Below the pieces are notes generated by a model. That model ran no database searches, had not been told where the DNA came from, and was given only the letters and a program-made list of their open reading frames with translations. Below, piece after piece: positions 22,272-30,668 of a stretch of 56,027 bases of DNA. Origin of the DNA: a virus; the IMG/VR virus record IMGVR_UViG_3300009285_001845, positions 1 through 56,027 of that record, one strand, 5' to 3'. Both the position numbers and the translations under genes were made by a program. Positions within the stretch are counted from its first letter, which is position 1. The number at the start of each line of letters is the position of its first letter.

Positions 22272-22441
22272 CGCTGTTCTCCTGGCCGTCGTTGGCACTT
22301 CGCACACACCGGCAAGTTGCACCCGTTGACATGACTGCATCCGCACGTCCACCGGTCCTCCAGCATGAGCACGGTGATCTCGTAAAGCAGTTGCCGTTGA
22401 AGCTCTAGGGCCTCACAAATCAAGCGCGTGTCGTCGGTCAT
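22268..22441 (-). CDS. small zinc-ribbon protein
   Basis: Has 57 residues from MTDDTRLICEALELQRQLL, a helix followed by CGCSHVNGCNLPVCAKC, a zinc-binding cluster, and a basic end. The start and stop overlap both neighbours by four bases. Confidence 0.6.
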   Translation of the reverse strand: MTDDTRLICEALELQRQLLYEITVLMLEDRWTCGCSHVNGCNLPVCAKCQRRPGEQR

Positions 22442-22683
22442 CGCAATTGATACGCGGCGCGACTCCTCGCGGCGGCGTACTCCGACTGGTAGTGCTCGGC
22501 GATCGGGCCATTGCCGAAGCGCATAACCACGCGCGCGCCGCAGCCATCGCACGCGAACTCGTCGCACGACCACACCTTGTAGGCATCGCCGCGGCTATCT
22601 AATTCCTCGACGATTTGGCCGGTCTTGATCGACTTCATGAACAGACCGCACCGCGAGCAGGCGACACAGGAACTTGTCGGCAT
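22438..22683 (-). CDS. zinc-ribbon protein
   Basis: Has 81 residues with two CxxC pairs (CVACSRCG near the start, CDEFACDGCG in the middle) that can form one or two zinc sites. A charged helical end follows. It is coupled to the next small gene by ATGA. Role unknown. Confidence 0.6.
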   Translation of the reverse strand: MPTSSCVACSRCGLFMKSIKTGQIVEELDSRGDAYKVWSCDEFACDGCGARVVMRFGNGPIAEHYQSEYAAARSRAAYQLR

Positions 22684-22685
22684 GG

Positions 22686-23477
22686 CTATCCCCTTGTCCT
22701 GACCGTCCCCGCATCAAACACCGCAATTCCTGGGACGAGTTTCGCAGCCCCCGGCCCCATCGCCTTGACGATCTTCGTGATGCCGCTTTCGTCTGGCACC
22801 ATGTAATCCCGAGGGATCAGGCTCCGGATGCGCGCCTGCTGCTCACCGGTCAACTTCTTCCACGGGATCGTCTCGCCCAGCTCGTTCGGTACCGTCCCGA
22901 CAAAGTGCCACTTGTAATTGGCCTGGCTGCTGACGCCCTCGACCTCGACGGTCGTATCCGGCAGCACCACGGTCGGGAGCGGCGCCGCGATGGCTTGCTC
23001 CACGATTTGCTCGGCCATCTCCGGCGCCGTCTCCGACAGCGCGGCGGCTTCCTCAAGCGCCTGCGCCTGCAACCGCTGCCGTTCCTCTTCGGCGATCTTC
23101 CTGGCTTCTTCCTCGCGCCGCCGCTGCTCGGCCTGCTCGAACCGGTAGACCTCGCCGTTGAGCACTTTGCGGAGGTCCTGAATCGGCTTGAGCTGCTCGG
23201 TCTCCTTGGCGACGATGGCCTTCCAGGCGTTGTACGAGGCGCCCTTGATGTCTCGAAAGAACGTAACAACGCGGTCTTCCGCCTTCTTCAGGAGCGGTAG
23301 CGACTCCTTCGCCCGCCGGCACGTCTCCAGATCCGTGACCTTCGTCGGGATGTTGGCGAGATGCGCCTGCACCTCCGTGCTCAGCGCCTTGGCTTCCTGC
23401 TCTGGCACGTTGAAGGTGATGTGCGACACGACGTCGCTGACCTGCGTGAACTCCGCGACGCCGGCCCGGGCGGTCAT
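22686..23477 (-). CDS. coiled-coil protein of the recombination module
   Basis: Has 263 residues: an N-terminal helical domain, a strongly charged coiled coil (EQAEQRRREEEARKIAEEER) and a C-terminal domain with YKWHFVG and VVPDESGITKIVKA-like sequence ending in GIAVFDAGTVRTRG. Proteins of this layout are common beside phage recombinases and have no settled function. It overlaps the Phd-like gene by four bases. Confidence 0.65.
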   Translation of the reverse strand: MTARAGVAEFTQVSDVVSHITFNVPEQEAKALSTEVQAHLANIPTKVTDLETCRRAKESLPLLKKAEDRVVTFFRDIKGASYNAWKAIVAKETEQLKPIQDLRKVLNGEVYRFEQAEQRRREEEARKIAEEERQRLQAQALEEAAALSETAPEMAEQIVEQAIAAPLPTVVLPDTTVEVEGVSSQANYKWHFVGTVPNELGETIPWKKLTGEQQARIRSLIPRDYMVPDESGITKIVKAMGPGAAKLVPGIAVFDAGTVRTRG

Positions 23478-23761
23478 ACGCCCCTCAGCGGCGACGAAGG
23501 ATCGGTAGCCTGCCGTGCCTTGGCCTGACCGGTCTGCGCGCCTGTATCACCCTGCGGGATCGGGATGCCTGGCGGCGGCAGCATCGGAGGAGCGGCCTGC
23601 AGCGCATTCTGCATCTCAAGGAACGTGGCGTAGGGCACGACGACCGCCAGCGGCAGCGGACCATCGTGGACCACGAGCGTGGCCGTGAACTCCTTCTCCT
23701 TGCGGAGTTGGGTGATGGAAACGTGACGAATATTTGGATCGACGTACGGCATCTTGTTCAT
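23474..23761 (-). CDS. Phd/YefM-like small protein
   Basis: Has 95 residues. The first 60 residues (VSITQLRKEKEF, LPLAVVVPYATFLEMQ) resemble the strand-helix pattern of Phd/YefM antitoxins. The Pro/Gln-rich tail replaces the usual toxin-binding end. No toxin gene is adjacent. It may be a DNA-binding regulator or just share the fold. Confidence 0.5.
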   Translation of the reverse strand: MNKMPYVDPNIRHVSITQLRKEKEFTATLVVHDGPLPLAVVVPYATFLEMQNALQAAPPMLPPPGIPIPQGDTGAQTGQAKARQATDPSSPLRGV

Positions 23762-24411
23762 ACGGCACTCATTTCATGTTGTGGGGTTACTGACGACCTA
23801 CGGCGTGGATGACGGAGTCGGCGAAGCGAGTCCCATTCACGCGCGCACGGCTTACAGTACGGCGCTCGAATGCGTCCACCACCGAACTCAGTTAACGGTT
23901 TGCACTGTGTGCATCGCGGGCAAATCCTGTCGGTGTTTGGATTTCCGCCGGCTCGCGCAACCCTCGCTCGGACATGTAGGAGCATGTGGTACTCGTGGTC
24001 CTGACAGATCACAAGGTTTCGGTTGGCGTTGTCCCTGCGGTGCCCATTGACGTGATGAACTTCAGCCGGCGCCGCGAGAGGTCTGCCTAATGCGCGCTCA
24101 GCGACGACGACATGTTCCCTGCGACTTTTACCAACGCGCACGTACGATGGATGATCGACAGGGTTGCGCTTGAACGTGCTCAGGCACGCATTCGACGAAC
24201 AAAGCCGCTGTTGTGGATGTCGCGAGGTCGCGATAAACGGAGTCTTGCAGACGGCGCAGAGCCGTGGCTCACGAAATGGCGGCTTTCGAGTAGCGTTGTG
24301 ACCAACGACGAAGCGGCGGTACTCACCCTTGCGATAGCCGTTGCCGGTCTCATCAACAACGGTAGTCTGTTGACCGCAGCCGCACTGACACAAGCCAAGA
24401 GGAATCGTCAT
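23758..24411 (-). CDS. HNH endonuclease with zinc fingers
   Basis: Has 217 residues: CQCGCGQ, CAVCKTPF...CSSNAC and a final CPRCTQCKPL...CKPCA supply zinc sites. The nuclease core is RREHVVVAERALGRPLA, EVHHVNGHRRDNANRNLVI and HEYHMLLHVR. It is inserted between the PD-(D/E)XK nuclease and Phd-like genes with four-base overlaps on both sides, so it disrupts no gene. Confidence 0.87.
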   Translation of the reverse strand: MTIPLGLCQCGCGQQTTVVDETGNGYRKGEYRRFVVGHNATRKPPFREPRLCAVCKTPFIATSRHPQQRLCSSNACLSTFKRNPVDHPSYVRVGKSRREHVVVAERALGRPLAAPAEVHHVNGHRRDNANRNLVICQDHEYHMLLHVRARVARAGGNPNTDRICPRCTQCKPLTEFGGGRIRAPYCKPCAREWDSLRRLRHPRRRSSVTPQHEMSAV

Positions 24412-25145
24412 CGTTCATCGCCCCATGCGATCGGCTGTGCCGGCTGTCGCGCTTGGTCGTTGACCACCGACAGCGCATTCAAAAACATCGAATAATCGCG
24501 GGGGTCCGAGTACATGGTTTCCTGTGCGATTCGCCCGTCCTTTCGAAGACGAATCGCCCGGCGCCGAATCACTGGCGCCTTCACAGATCGAATGATGGCG
24601 TCGAGTTCAGGGTCGGTCGCACGCATCTCCAGCACGGCACCGAGATACGCGGCGAGTTGCAGGTTGCTCGCAACCATTTCGACATCGCCAGACTTGAAGT
24701 CGTCTATTGAAAGAAACCCGTCGTGGTGAAGCGCGAAGAGGTCGAGCGTGCCCGCATACCCATGGCGCGACCAGACACGGAACTCCGCGCGGTACGGTTG
24801 CTTGACGTGCTGCTGGACATACAGCCGGCCCGATTCGATGTAACCCGCGTAGGCCGGATCGATGGAGGATTCATCGAGGTCATCCTCGACTAAATACTGT
24901 AAAAGCGCGTGAATATCCGACCCTCGCTTGCGCGCGACTTCGAGCACACGCAGGCGCTTTTCCATCAGGACCAGCGCCTCAACCCATGTGATCGCTTTCT
25001 GCTCGGCCTTCTCCGCGATGTCCTCGACAAGCCTGATGTACCTCGTGGCCCTCAAAACCTGCGTCACCGACGGCACCACGATGTTGTTGAGCCGGTAGAC
25101 GTGGGCGTCCGCTGAGAAGACGAGCGGGCAGGCGGCGGTCGTCAC
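24408..25145 (-). CDS. PD-(D/E)XK nuclease (RecB/Cas4-like fold)
   Basis: Has 245 residues from GTG 25145, which overlaps the metallopeptidase stop (GTGA). VPSVTQVLRATRYI near the start, AEFRVWSRHGYAGTLDLFA with the catalytic Asp and LSIDDFKSGD with the E/D-x-K pair define the nuclease. It probably works with the nearby annealing-protein candidate in phage recombination, the layout of exonuclease/annealase pairs. No cysteine cluster of true Cas4 is seen. Confidence 0.75.
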   Translation of the reverse strand: MTTAACPLVFSADAHVYRLNNIVVPSVTQVLRATRYIRLVEDIAEKAEQKAITWVEALVLMEKRLRVLEVARKRGSDIHALLQYLVEDDLDESSIDPAYAGYIESGRLYVQQHVKQPYRAEFRVWSRHGYAGTLDLFALHHDGFLSIDDFKSGDVEMVASNLQLAAYLGAVLEMRATDPELDAIIRSVKAPVIRRRAIRLRKDGRIAQETMYSDPRDYSMFLNALSVVNDQARQPAQPIAWGDER

Positions 25146-25792
25146 GCTGAGAGTTCCTGGCGCAGCCCACTCCACGCGATCCAGCACCGACACCGCACGG
25201 CCCGTCGTGTGCCCCTGTCGTCCGATCGCCACACCCAGCCCGGGGTATCCGCACACTCGGCACACGGGTCAAAGCCTTGCGCACTCATCGACCGCCGCAA
25301 GGCTGCAGCAAAGGATTCCAGGTCGGCCTTGTAACAGCCGTGCCGGTCCACCACGGCCGTGAACTCCTCGATGTCATGCTTCCGGACACGGTACACGCGC
25401 CGACCGCGCTCGTCCTCGAGCGGTTCGCCGTTCGCGTCCAGCTTCAAGGCGGCGTGACAGAGTTCGTGGTCGAGCAGGGCTCGGCGCTGAAGCTCCGTGA
25501 CATCGTCCGCCCGCCAGAACCAGCGGGCCAGCAGAATGATGAAGTCGAACTCGGAAAGTTCGCGGTCGAGATCCGACGCCTTCTTGCACTTCCCGAGCGT
25601 GACGCGGCCGTCGACGTCTGGTTTCCAGGACGTACACCACCCCAAGGCAATCCGCGCCTGGCGCAGATCCTCGTGGAACGACTCCACCAATTCATCGAGC
25701 AGGGCATACATCGGCCCCCCGATGACGCTGTCACGCAGGATCAGCTCGTAGCTGACTTTTTTGGGCTTCGGGGCTTTGGCGCGACGGCTCAT
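25142..25792 (-). CDS. putative phage metallopeptidase
   Basis: Has 216 residues from MSRRAKAPKPKKV. LLDHELCHAAL near residue 120 is a variant zincin HExxH motif; FDFIILLARWFW and HDIEEFTAVVDRHG match the phage-metallopeptidase family. The C-terminal end has CAECADTPGW...CRCW, a zinc ribbon. Substrate unknown. It is coupled to the nuclease gene. Confidence 0.7.
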   Translation of the reverse strand: MSRRAKAPKPKKVSYELILRDSVIGGPMYALLDELVESFHEDLRQARIALGWCTSWKPDVDGRVTLGKCKKASDLDRELSEFDFIILLARWFWRADDVTELQRRALLDHELCHAALKLDANGEPLEDERGRRVYRVRKHDIEEFTAVVDRHGCYKADLESFAAALRRSMSAQGFDPCAECADTPGWVWRSDDRGTRRAVRCRCWIAWSGLRQELSA

Positions 25793-25796
25793 CCTT

Positions 25797-26792
25797 CTAC
25801 CCGTCCTCTCCAGGCTGCCGCTCCCCGCGGTCAAAAATCTCGCCCATCGTCACCGGCGGCTCGGTCCTTACCGGCTCCGCGTCCGCGATCGACACGCCCG
25901 CGACGTTGTAGTACGTGCGGCCTTCTTTCTCCGCCTCGGTGTAGGCCAGTTTGACCTTGTGCGTGGAGCCAGCGAAGAGCTTCACATCAGCCCACACGGT
26001 GTCATCGAACGTCGTGAACTTCTGCTCGCCAACGTAGACCGCGTAGGGCTTCTTCTGCTCGAAGATTTTGCCGATGACCCCGATGACGACCTTGGCGTTG
26101 GCGGGGATCGGCTTCGCGGTCGCGGTCCCGGTGGCCGACTTCCGCTGCGGTTGCTTGGGCTCGGCCGCCTTCGGTGCATCCTCGCTGGCGATGGACTCGC
26201 GCAGTTCGTCGGTCAGGTCCTCGAGGTCCTGGGCGAAGATGTCAGATGCGCCGAGCGCCGTCAGGGTGAGCGCCACGAGCGCCCGCTTGGTCGCCATCTT
26301 GAGGATGGTGTTGGCGACGTCGGCCGGGGAACTCCGGATTTGCTTGACCTTGTACGGGGTCGTGCCCTTCATCCACTTCTCACGGCGCATCGCAGGATCG
26401 GTGTCTTCCCACTCCTGGTCGCACACCGGCTTGACCCAGCGATATTTCATTTCCGAAGACGAGCACTCCCCGATCATCTCGCCGACGACCTCGCCGCTGA
26501 CCTGGTTGGTGCCGCGCATCGTGATGCGGTACCGCACTTCGTCTGGCGTCGACAAGTCCTCGATGCACGCCGGCGTCGCCGCGATCCGGAATGTCATCAG
26601 GAGCATCTCGGCGCCCGGCTTGTAGAGCGTGGGCTTGGGGGTGCCTGGAATCGTTCCGAAGTGCGTCCCCTCCCGCATCAACGCCTTCATGACCTCTTGG
26701 ATCCGAAGGACGCGCGTGATGACTTCGGTGGTTTGCAGGACGCCACGGTCGATCATGGCCGTGCCGCTACGTTCAAGAGCTTCGGTTGTCAT
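25797..26792 (-). CDS. candidate ssDNA-annealing/recombination protein
   Basis: Has 331 residues. [43 protein letters not shown] and the helix [15 protein letters not shown] are a recognisable set shared by many uncharacterised phage proteins that sit beside nucleases. The basic/Pro-rich linker is followed by a small beta domain ([14 protein letters not shown]). The position beside a PD-(D/E)XK nuclease suggests single-strand annealing, but this is context, not a proven family assignment. Confidence 0.5.
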   Translation of the reverse strand: MTTEALERSGTAMIDRGVLQTTEVITRVLRIQEVMKALMREGTHFGTIPGTPKPTLYKPGAEMLLMTFRIAATPACIEDLSTPDEVRYRITMRGTNQVSGEVVGEMIGECSSSEMKYRWVKPVCDQEWEDTDPAMRREKWMKGTTPYKVKQIRSSPADVANTILKMATKRALVALTLTALGASDIFAQDLEDLTDELRESIASEDAPKAAEPKQPQRKSATGTATAKPIPANAKVVIGVIGKIFEQKKPYAVYVGEQKFTTFDDTVWADVKLFAGSTHKVKLAYTEAEKEGRTYYNVAGVSIADAEPVRTEPPVTMGEIFDRGERQPGEDG

Positions 26793-27424
26793 GCTGATCT
26801 CCTTGTAAGGTCTCCTGACCAGTGCGGTCGCAGGCGCTTGAGGCTCGTCTGCGGCATCGCGAGTAGGCGCGCGGACTCAGAGAATGAGATGCGGGTGCCA
26901 GCGATGGTTATGAGACGGTAGTAGCTCCGTTCCTTGCGTCGGTTCTTGGTCTGCTCACTGCGCGTCGCCCATCGGCAGTTCTCTGGCGAGTACTGGCCGT
27001 CGTTGTCAATGCGGTCAAGCGAGTGCTCAGGAGAGGGGCGACGTCCCATGTCTTCGAGGAATGTCTCAAACGATTCGCGCCATCGCTCGCACACGTAAAT
27101 GCCACGCCCGCCATAGTGTTTGTACGACTTTGTCTTTGGGTTACAGCAACGGTCGAGCATATGCGCCCACGCCCTGTATTCAGGCGTCGTCGCACCCTTG
27201 ACGGTGTCCCCATGCGTACGTGGCCGCGCAACGACTTCGCGCATGAGACATCCGCATGAGCGGACGCGACCAGCGCTGAGCGAGTTGCTGGGTACAACGG
27301 TTTCGACGCCACAATCGCAACGGCAGCGCCATCGGGCCTCACGACTCTTCGTGCGCCCAACGCATTCCAGCGCAGTCAGTCGGCCATATCGTTGAGAAGT
27401 CCGATCTATGAACATCTCAGCCAT
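26789..27424 (-). CDS. HNH homing endonuclease (AP2-like zinc-finger type)
   Basis: Has 211 residues. [20 protein letters not shown] and VRSCGCL form the N-terminal DNA-binding part. [29 protein letters not shown] and [20 protein letters not shown] are the family's HNH core. The last 30 residues contain an HTH-like [14 protein letters not shown]. It belongs to the same family as the plus-strand gene at 46451-47248, so the phage has two relatives at distant sites. Confidence 0.88.
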   Translation of the reverse strand: MAEMFIDRTSQRYGRLTALECVGRTKSREARWRCRCDCGVETVVPSNSLSAGRVRSCGCLMREVVARPRTHGDTVKGATTPEYRAWAHMLDRCCNPKTKSYKHYGGRGIYVCERWRESFETFLEDMGRRPSPEHSLDRIDNDGQYSPENCRWATRSEQTKNRRKERSYYRLITIAGTRISFSESARLLAMPQTSLKRLRPHWSGDLTRRSA

Positions 27425-27725
27425 TCCTTCGCTTTATGCCAATCGCGACAACATTGCTTGACTCAGTGACTTGCGCTGGCCTTCGTGTTCGGCGTTGCGC
27501 GCGGAGTGTTTCGCACCAAACCCGCTCGCCGGCCCGGTCGGACTTGCTCCAGTCCATCGTGTCCATGTAGGCATCGCCGTCTTTGCGCCAGCGCGGTTCC
27601 TTGATGAGGGTATCGATCGGGTCGTGGCGGTTCGCGTACCACCGCGAGATCCGCCCCAGGCCGTAGAGCAGCGCGAAGGGCACGGCGAGACAGAGCGCCA
27701 ACGGCACAAGGGTGCGCAGCGTCAT
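27417..27725 (-). CDS. membrane-anchored hypothetical protein
   Basis: Has 102 residues with an N-terminal membrane helix ([18 protein letters not shown]) and a charged soluble tail. The start overlaps the upstream stop (ATGA) and the end overlaps the HNH gene. Function unknown. Confidence 0.6.
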   Translation of the reverse strand: MTLRTLVPLALCLAVPFALLYGLGRISRWYANRHDPIDTLIKEPRWRKDGDAYMDTMDWSKSDRAGERVWCETLRAQRRTRRPAQVTESSNVVAIGIKRRNG

Positions 27726-27982
27726 ACTTCTCGAATCGGCCCACGCAGGGGCGGCGTCACGGTTCCGTGCTCGTCCACGTGATGCACGTCACCGCTGATG
27801 TTTCCAATAATGTCGTCAACGATGTGCGCCAACGCGGCAATCGCTGCGCCTTGATTCCCGAAGTATTCCGCAACCGTGCGCCCGTTGAACGGCTTGCCGT
27901 CGAAGGCGCTGGCATCGTGCTCCATGTCCTCAGCGATCTCCTTCAGCACGCGCCTGATCTTGGTGAGGTGTTCCGGGTTCAT
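27722..27982 (-). CDS. hypothetical protein
   Basis: Has 86 residues: a helical N terminus (LTKIRRVLKEIAEDMEHD), GKPFNGRTVAEYFGNQGAA in the middle and a Val/Pro end. It is coupled to both neighbours by ATGA overlaps. No family recognised. Confidence 0.6.
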   Translation of the reverse strand: MNPEHLTKIRRVLKEIAEDMEHDASAFDGKPFNGRTVAEYFGNQGAAIAALAHIVDDIIGNISGDVHHVDEHGTVTPPLRGPIREV

Positions 27983-28110
27983 CGTCGCTGCCCCTGCTCA
28001 CCGGTCCAGTCATCGCCGTGCAGGTCGCTCACCCGCCGTGGCCGCTCGACGATCCATGCCCCGACCCCGAGCAGGCCGAGGAACGCGAGCAGAATCAGGA
28101 GTTCGCCCAC
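27979..28110 (-). CDS. 43-residue membrane protein
   Basis: From GTG 28110 with GAGGG seven bases upstream: a hydrophobic helix (LLILLAFLGLLGVGAWIV) followed by an Arg/Asp-rich tail. Part of the cascade of tiny early genes. Function unknown. Confidence 0.5.
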   Translation of the reverse strand: MGELLILLAFLGLLGVGAWIVERPRRVSDLHGDDWTGEQGQRR

Positions 28111-28112
28111 CG

Positions 28113-28271
28113 TCAGACCCTCACTACATACTCGACGTAGACGGCAGACGAATGGCGCTGACGGATATGGCCGATCAGTCCGGTGAGTACGAAGCCGCCA
28201 ATGAGGTCTCGTCCACACCAGCCGCACTCCACGCAATTGACCCACGGCCCGAGCAGGCTCAGGATCTTCAT
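28113..28271 (-). CDS. 52-residue zinc-finger-like protein
   Basis: Frame MKILSLLGPWVNCVECGWCG... with two cysteines, then HIRQRH, a possible CxxC/HxxxxH zinc finger. It starts in a TGATG overlap with the upstream stop and ends next to the following gene's start. Codon pattern and fit support coding. Confidence 0.5.
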   Translation of the reverse strand: MKILSLLGPWVNCVECGWCGRDLIGGFVLTGLIGHIRQRHSSAVYVEYVVRV

Positions 28272-28468
28272 CACTTCTCCCGCCGTTCCCCGCGCGCTCC
28301 GTAGACGGCGGCGGCGATCGCGTTCCCGAGGCGGAGCCCAACCCGCCCATCGTCGTCCACCGCCACGCCGGTCAGCACCATGAAGGCCGCCCGCTCGCGC
28401 GCCTGCGCCTGCTTGGCGGCAGCAATGCTCTCTGGCGTAGGCCGTTCCTCAACACGATAGCGTCTCAT
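28271..28468 (-). CDS. hypothetical protein
   Basis: Has 65 residues: MRRYRVEERPTPESIAAAKQ, a helical Ala/Arg-rich start, then GVAVDDDGRVGLRLGNAIA. Downstream it overlaps the zinc-finger-like gene. No family recognised. Confidence 0.5.
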   Translation of the reverse strand: MRRYRVEERPTPESIAAAKQAQARERAAFMVLTGVAVDDDGRVGLRLGNAIAAAVYGARGERREK

Positions 28469-28477
28469 GTGCGCCTC

Positions 28478-28684
28478 CTATTTCTGGATACGTAACGGAC
28501 AGAGTTGCGTCGCGCGGATCGTGATCGCGGCCACACCTGAGACGCAGTTGTAGTAGCAGATTTTGTTCATGCCGCTTGTCCGTTCGCCAGACAAGAAGCA
28601 GGTCTCGCGACGACCCGCTGCCGAACCGATAGCCGGCACCGCTGCCGACACCACCAGCACTACGAGCAGTAGTCGAAACATCAT
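28478..28684 (-). CDS. small secreted Cys-containing protein
   Basis: Has 68 residues: a clear Sec signal peptide (MMFRLLLVVLVVSAAVPAIG, likely cut near GSAA) and a short mature part with four cysteines (ETCFLSGER, MNKICYYNC, QLCPL), enough for two disulfides. Similar short exported Cys proteins occur in bacteria without known function. Probably an envelope-acting accessory gene. Confidence 0.6.
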   Translation of the reverse strand: MMFRLLLVVLVVSAAVPAIGSAAGRRETCFLSGERTSGMNKICYYNCVSGVAAITIRATQLCPLRIQK

Positions 28685-28905
28685 GATTCGTCCTCCTCGT
28701 CCTCCACCCGCGTGCAACTCGCGCACTCGGCCTTCAGGCTGTTGATCGCTCGGCCGAGGGAGTCGGCCTGCAGCAGCGCGTCGAACTGCTCCTGACTTAC
28801 GCCCTCCATCCGGTAGACACGGCCACCGCGGTAGCAGACTTCGACAATGCCGTCCTCGTAGCCGACGCTCTCGATGGCGGACGACTTGACTGGCGTGCGG
28901 TTCAT
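28681..28905 (-). CDS. KTSC domain protein
   Basis: Has 74 residues. VKSSAIESVGYEDGIVEVCYRGG, with VYRMEGVSQEQFDALL and ADSLGRAINSLK, is the KTSC domain along its length. Function of the domain is not established, though a relation to RNA- or lysyl-tRNA-associated proteins has been proposed for the family. An acidic tail follows. It overlaps the secreted-protein gene by four bases. Confidence 0.8.
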   Translation of the reverse strand: MNRTPVKSSAIESVGYEDGIVEVCYRGGRVYRMEGVSQEQFDALLQADSLGRAINSLKAECASCTRVEDEEDES

Positions 28906-29258
28906 GACAGTTTCTCCGTTGGAATATCGATGACCGTTCTGACAACCACGCCGGGTACTTCTTCGGCCTGCACGGCGAGGAGCTCACGCTGAAAGCGCAG
29001 ATGCTCGACTTGCTTCACCCGCTGCCACGAAATTTGTTCTTGGTCCTTGAAGCCGCGCAAGAGGAATGACGGGCTGATGCCCATCTTGTCAGCCAGCCAC
29101 TTCGGTTCGAGCCGCGCTCGGAGCATGGCCGCTTCAACCATCGCCCCGGATGGCGGCGTCATTTTCTGACGCGCGGTTTCGCCGTCGGCATCGCCATACT
29201 TCAAATTACGAAGTGGCACATCCAAGCGCACGTCCGGTACGGTTGAGCGCATGCCCAT
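28902..29258 (-). CDS. HTH-type regulatory protein candidate
   Basis: Has 118 residues from ATG 29258, with GGGGAGG seven bases upstream. The central part (AAMLRARLEPKWLADKMGIS, then PSFLLRGFKDQEQISW) looks like a helix-turn-helix of phage regulators. Third gene of the leftward early operon, behind cro-like and excisionase-like genes; it could be a CII-like activator or an accessory regulator. Confidence 0.5.
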   Translation of the reverse strand: MGMRSTVPDVRLDVPLRNLKYGDADGETARQKMTPPSGAMVEAAMLRARLEPKWLADKMGISPSFLLRGFKDQEQISWQRVKQVEHLRFQRELLAVQAEEVPGVVVRTVIDIPTEKLS

Positions 29259-29259
29259 C

Positions 29260-29532
29260 TCAGCGCCTCCCCGCCACCTGCGCATCGTGCATAGAGGCGT
29301 CGGCCAAGTACTCGCGGATGATGATGGGAGAAAAGCGGAAGTGCCCGCGCTTGCTGAGCCTGGGGAGACTTGGAATCGGGAATCGGCCTTCCATCGAAAG
29401 CCTTCTGCCGTACCCGTACGAGATCCCGATCCGGCGGCACGCCTCGCGCAGGCCCACCGCCTCGTCACCCTGCAGCACGCGCTCGACGCGGCGCGGGCGG
29501 TGTTGGAGCACCTGGCCGCGTGGCGACGTCAT
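29260..29532 (-). CDS. excisionase/MerR-like HTH protein
   Basis: Has 90 residues: VGLREACRRIGISYGYGRR followed by FPIPSLPRLSKRGHFRFSP and IIIREYLADAS is the winged-HTH pattern of excisionase-type DNA-binding proteins. Located second in the early operon and opposite the integrase side, it could direct excision or act as a regulator. The start overlaps the XRE gene's stop. Confidence 0.6.
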   Translation of the reverse strand: MTSPRGQVLQHRPRRVERVLQGDEAVGLREACRRIGISYGYGRRLSMEGRFPIPSLPRLSKRGHFRFSPIIIREYLADASMHDAQVAGRR

Positions 29533-29750
29533 TGAGTGGCCTCGGTCGGCAGTTCGAAGCCGAGTTCGGATTCGGTCACGCGCAGCGCTTTGGCGAGCTT
29601 CGCGCGTTCTTCTGGTGTCGGCTCGACGTGGCCGTTCTCAATGAAGGAGATTCTTGAGGGATTGATGTGGGCTTTCCTGGAGAGGGTGAGTTGCGTAACG
29701 CGTTGTTCGGCTCTCAAGACGCGCAGGCGATTCGATTCTGGTTTTCCCAC
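29529..29750 (-). CDS. XRE-family regulator (Cro-like position)
   Basis: Has 73 residues: RLRVLRAEQRVTQLTLSRKAH, NPSRISFIENG and EERAKLAKALRV are the five helices of an XRE DNA-binding domain with nothing else attached. It is the first leftward gene facing a second XRE gene across an A+T-rich gap, the classic cro/cI arrangement. Confidence 0.8.
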   Translation of the reverse strand: MGKPESNRLRVLRAEQRVTQLTLSRKAHINPSRISFIENGHVEPTPEERAKLAKALRVTESELGFELPTEATQ

Positions 29751-29848
29751 GCCGGAGATATTTCCATATCAGAAGTAATTTTGCAACAGAATTATTTATT
29801 ATCTGTAACTATTTGACTACGCTGACCTTATCGGACACGCTCTCGCTC
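29751..29848. promoter_or_regulatory. divergent early control region with inverted repeat
   Basis: An A+T-rich gap in an otherwise G+C-rich genome, between two divergent XRE genes. ACAGA at 29786-29790 and TCTGT at 29802-29806 form an inverted repeat around 11 A+T bases, a good operator candidate. A related CAGAAGT lies at 29770. Promoters for both directions should be here, but no consensus -35/-10 pair with good spacing could be fixed. Confidence 0.6.
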
Positions 29849-30166
29849 GTGCGAACCTACGGCGAGCGTCTAAAGGCGCTACGAGACGCGCTCGGGTTGA
29901 CTCAGGAAGCGATGGCCACCCGGATGGGGTACAAGCGGCAGGGCAATTTATCGCTGTACGAGAAGGATAGGAAACGGCCGAGCGTCAAAACTGTCCTACG
30001 GCATGCGAGAGCGTGCGGAAAAAAACCGAGCGAGTTCTTAAATGATGTGGTCGTCACCGAATACGATCGCATCAAATCTGGCGCGTATGACGATGCCGCG
30101 CAAGAGGCGCGGCCGAGAGCGGGGGAAGTCAACGTGCCGACAAAGAAGCGTCGGCAGGCCGGGTGA
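29849..30166 (+). CDS. XRE-family repressor candidate
   Basis: Has about 105 residues from GTG 29849 (a TTG at 29813 in frame would add 12). YGERLKALRDALGLTQEAMA, MGYKRQGNLSLYEKDRKRPS and VKTVLRHARACGKKP form a complete XRE domain. A Lys/Arg-rich tail replaces a peptidase or oligomerisation domain, so it would be a short repressor that cannot self-cleave like lambda CI. First rightward gene of the lysogeny side. Confidence 0.75.
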   Translation: MRTYGERLKALRDALGLTQEAMATRMGYKRQGNLSLYEKDRKRPSVKTVLRHARACGKKPSEFLNDVVVTEYDRIKSGAYDDAAQEARPRAGEVNVPTKKRRQAG

Positions 30167-30273
30167 TTCCGTTCTGGGCACCCTGCACCTGTGGCCGTGG
30201 TCGTCGCTGCTACCCGCGACGCTGCCCGTTGCTGCCGAAGAATGACGTGATTGTCTATTGAAGGAGTTGACTT

Positions 30274-30663
30274 ATGACACGAATGATCGCGCTCTCGCTC
30301 ATCCTGGTTCTGAGTATCCCCGCTGTATCGCTTCGAGCACAGGATGGGCCGATCGCCAAGAGCGCTAGGGCCGCACTCGTTCAAGGAAGCGGGCAGGCCT
30401 CGTCTGGCAAGGCCGGGATGTTCTGGGCTGGCATCGCGCTCATGGGTGCTGGTGCCACGATGAGCATCCTGGCGAATACTGCCCTACGGAAGGAGGAATG
30501 TTTTTTCTCGTTGACCTTCTTTTTCTGCGAGGAATCGCCCAATAAGGCCATGTGGGCGACTGGCGCAGCAATCGGCGCAACGGGCGGCATTCTCACGGCC
30601 ATCGGCGCATCACGGTCCATTGTGATTGGGCCCAATCGCGTCGGGTATCGACTGAGCTTCTAA
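30274..30663 (+). CDS. exported membrane protein, possible lysogeny gene
   Basis: Has 129 residues with a Sec signal (ALSLILVLSIPAVSLRAQ), two later hydrophobic Gly/Ala-rich helices (GMFWAGIALMGAGATMSIL; WATGAAIGATGGILTAIG) and a Cys pair between them. AAGGAG precedes the ATG at a good distance. It lies between repressor and integrase, where superinfection-exclusion or host-altering genes often sit; function unknown. Confidence 0.6.
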   Translation: MTRMIALSLILVLSIPAVSLRAQDGPIAKSARAALVQGSGQASSGKAGMFWAGIALMGAGATMSILANTALRKEECFFSLTFFFCEESPNKAMWATGAAIGATGGILTAIGASRSIVIGPNRVGYRLSF

Positions 30664-30668
30664 GGACA

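Noticed and set aside
23474-23761. Complete toxin-antitoxin pair
   Set aside because: Neighbours are an inserted HNH gene and a coiled-coil recombination-module protein; no toxin-like gene is present.
28902-29468. Longer version of the HTH gene starting at 29468
   Set aside because: The extra N-terminal codons read Arg/Ser-rich shadow sequence over the excisionase-like gene; ATG 29258 has a strong ribosome binding site.
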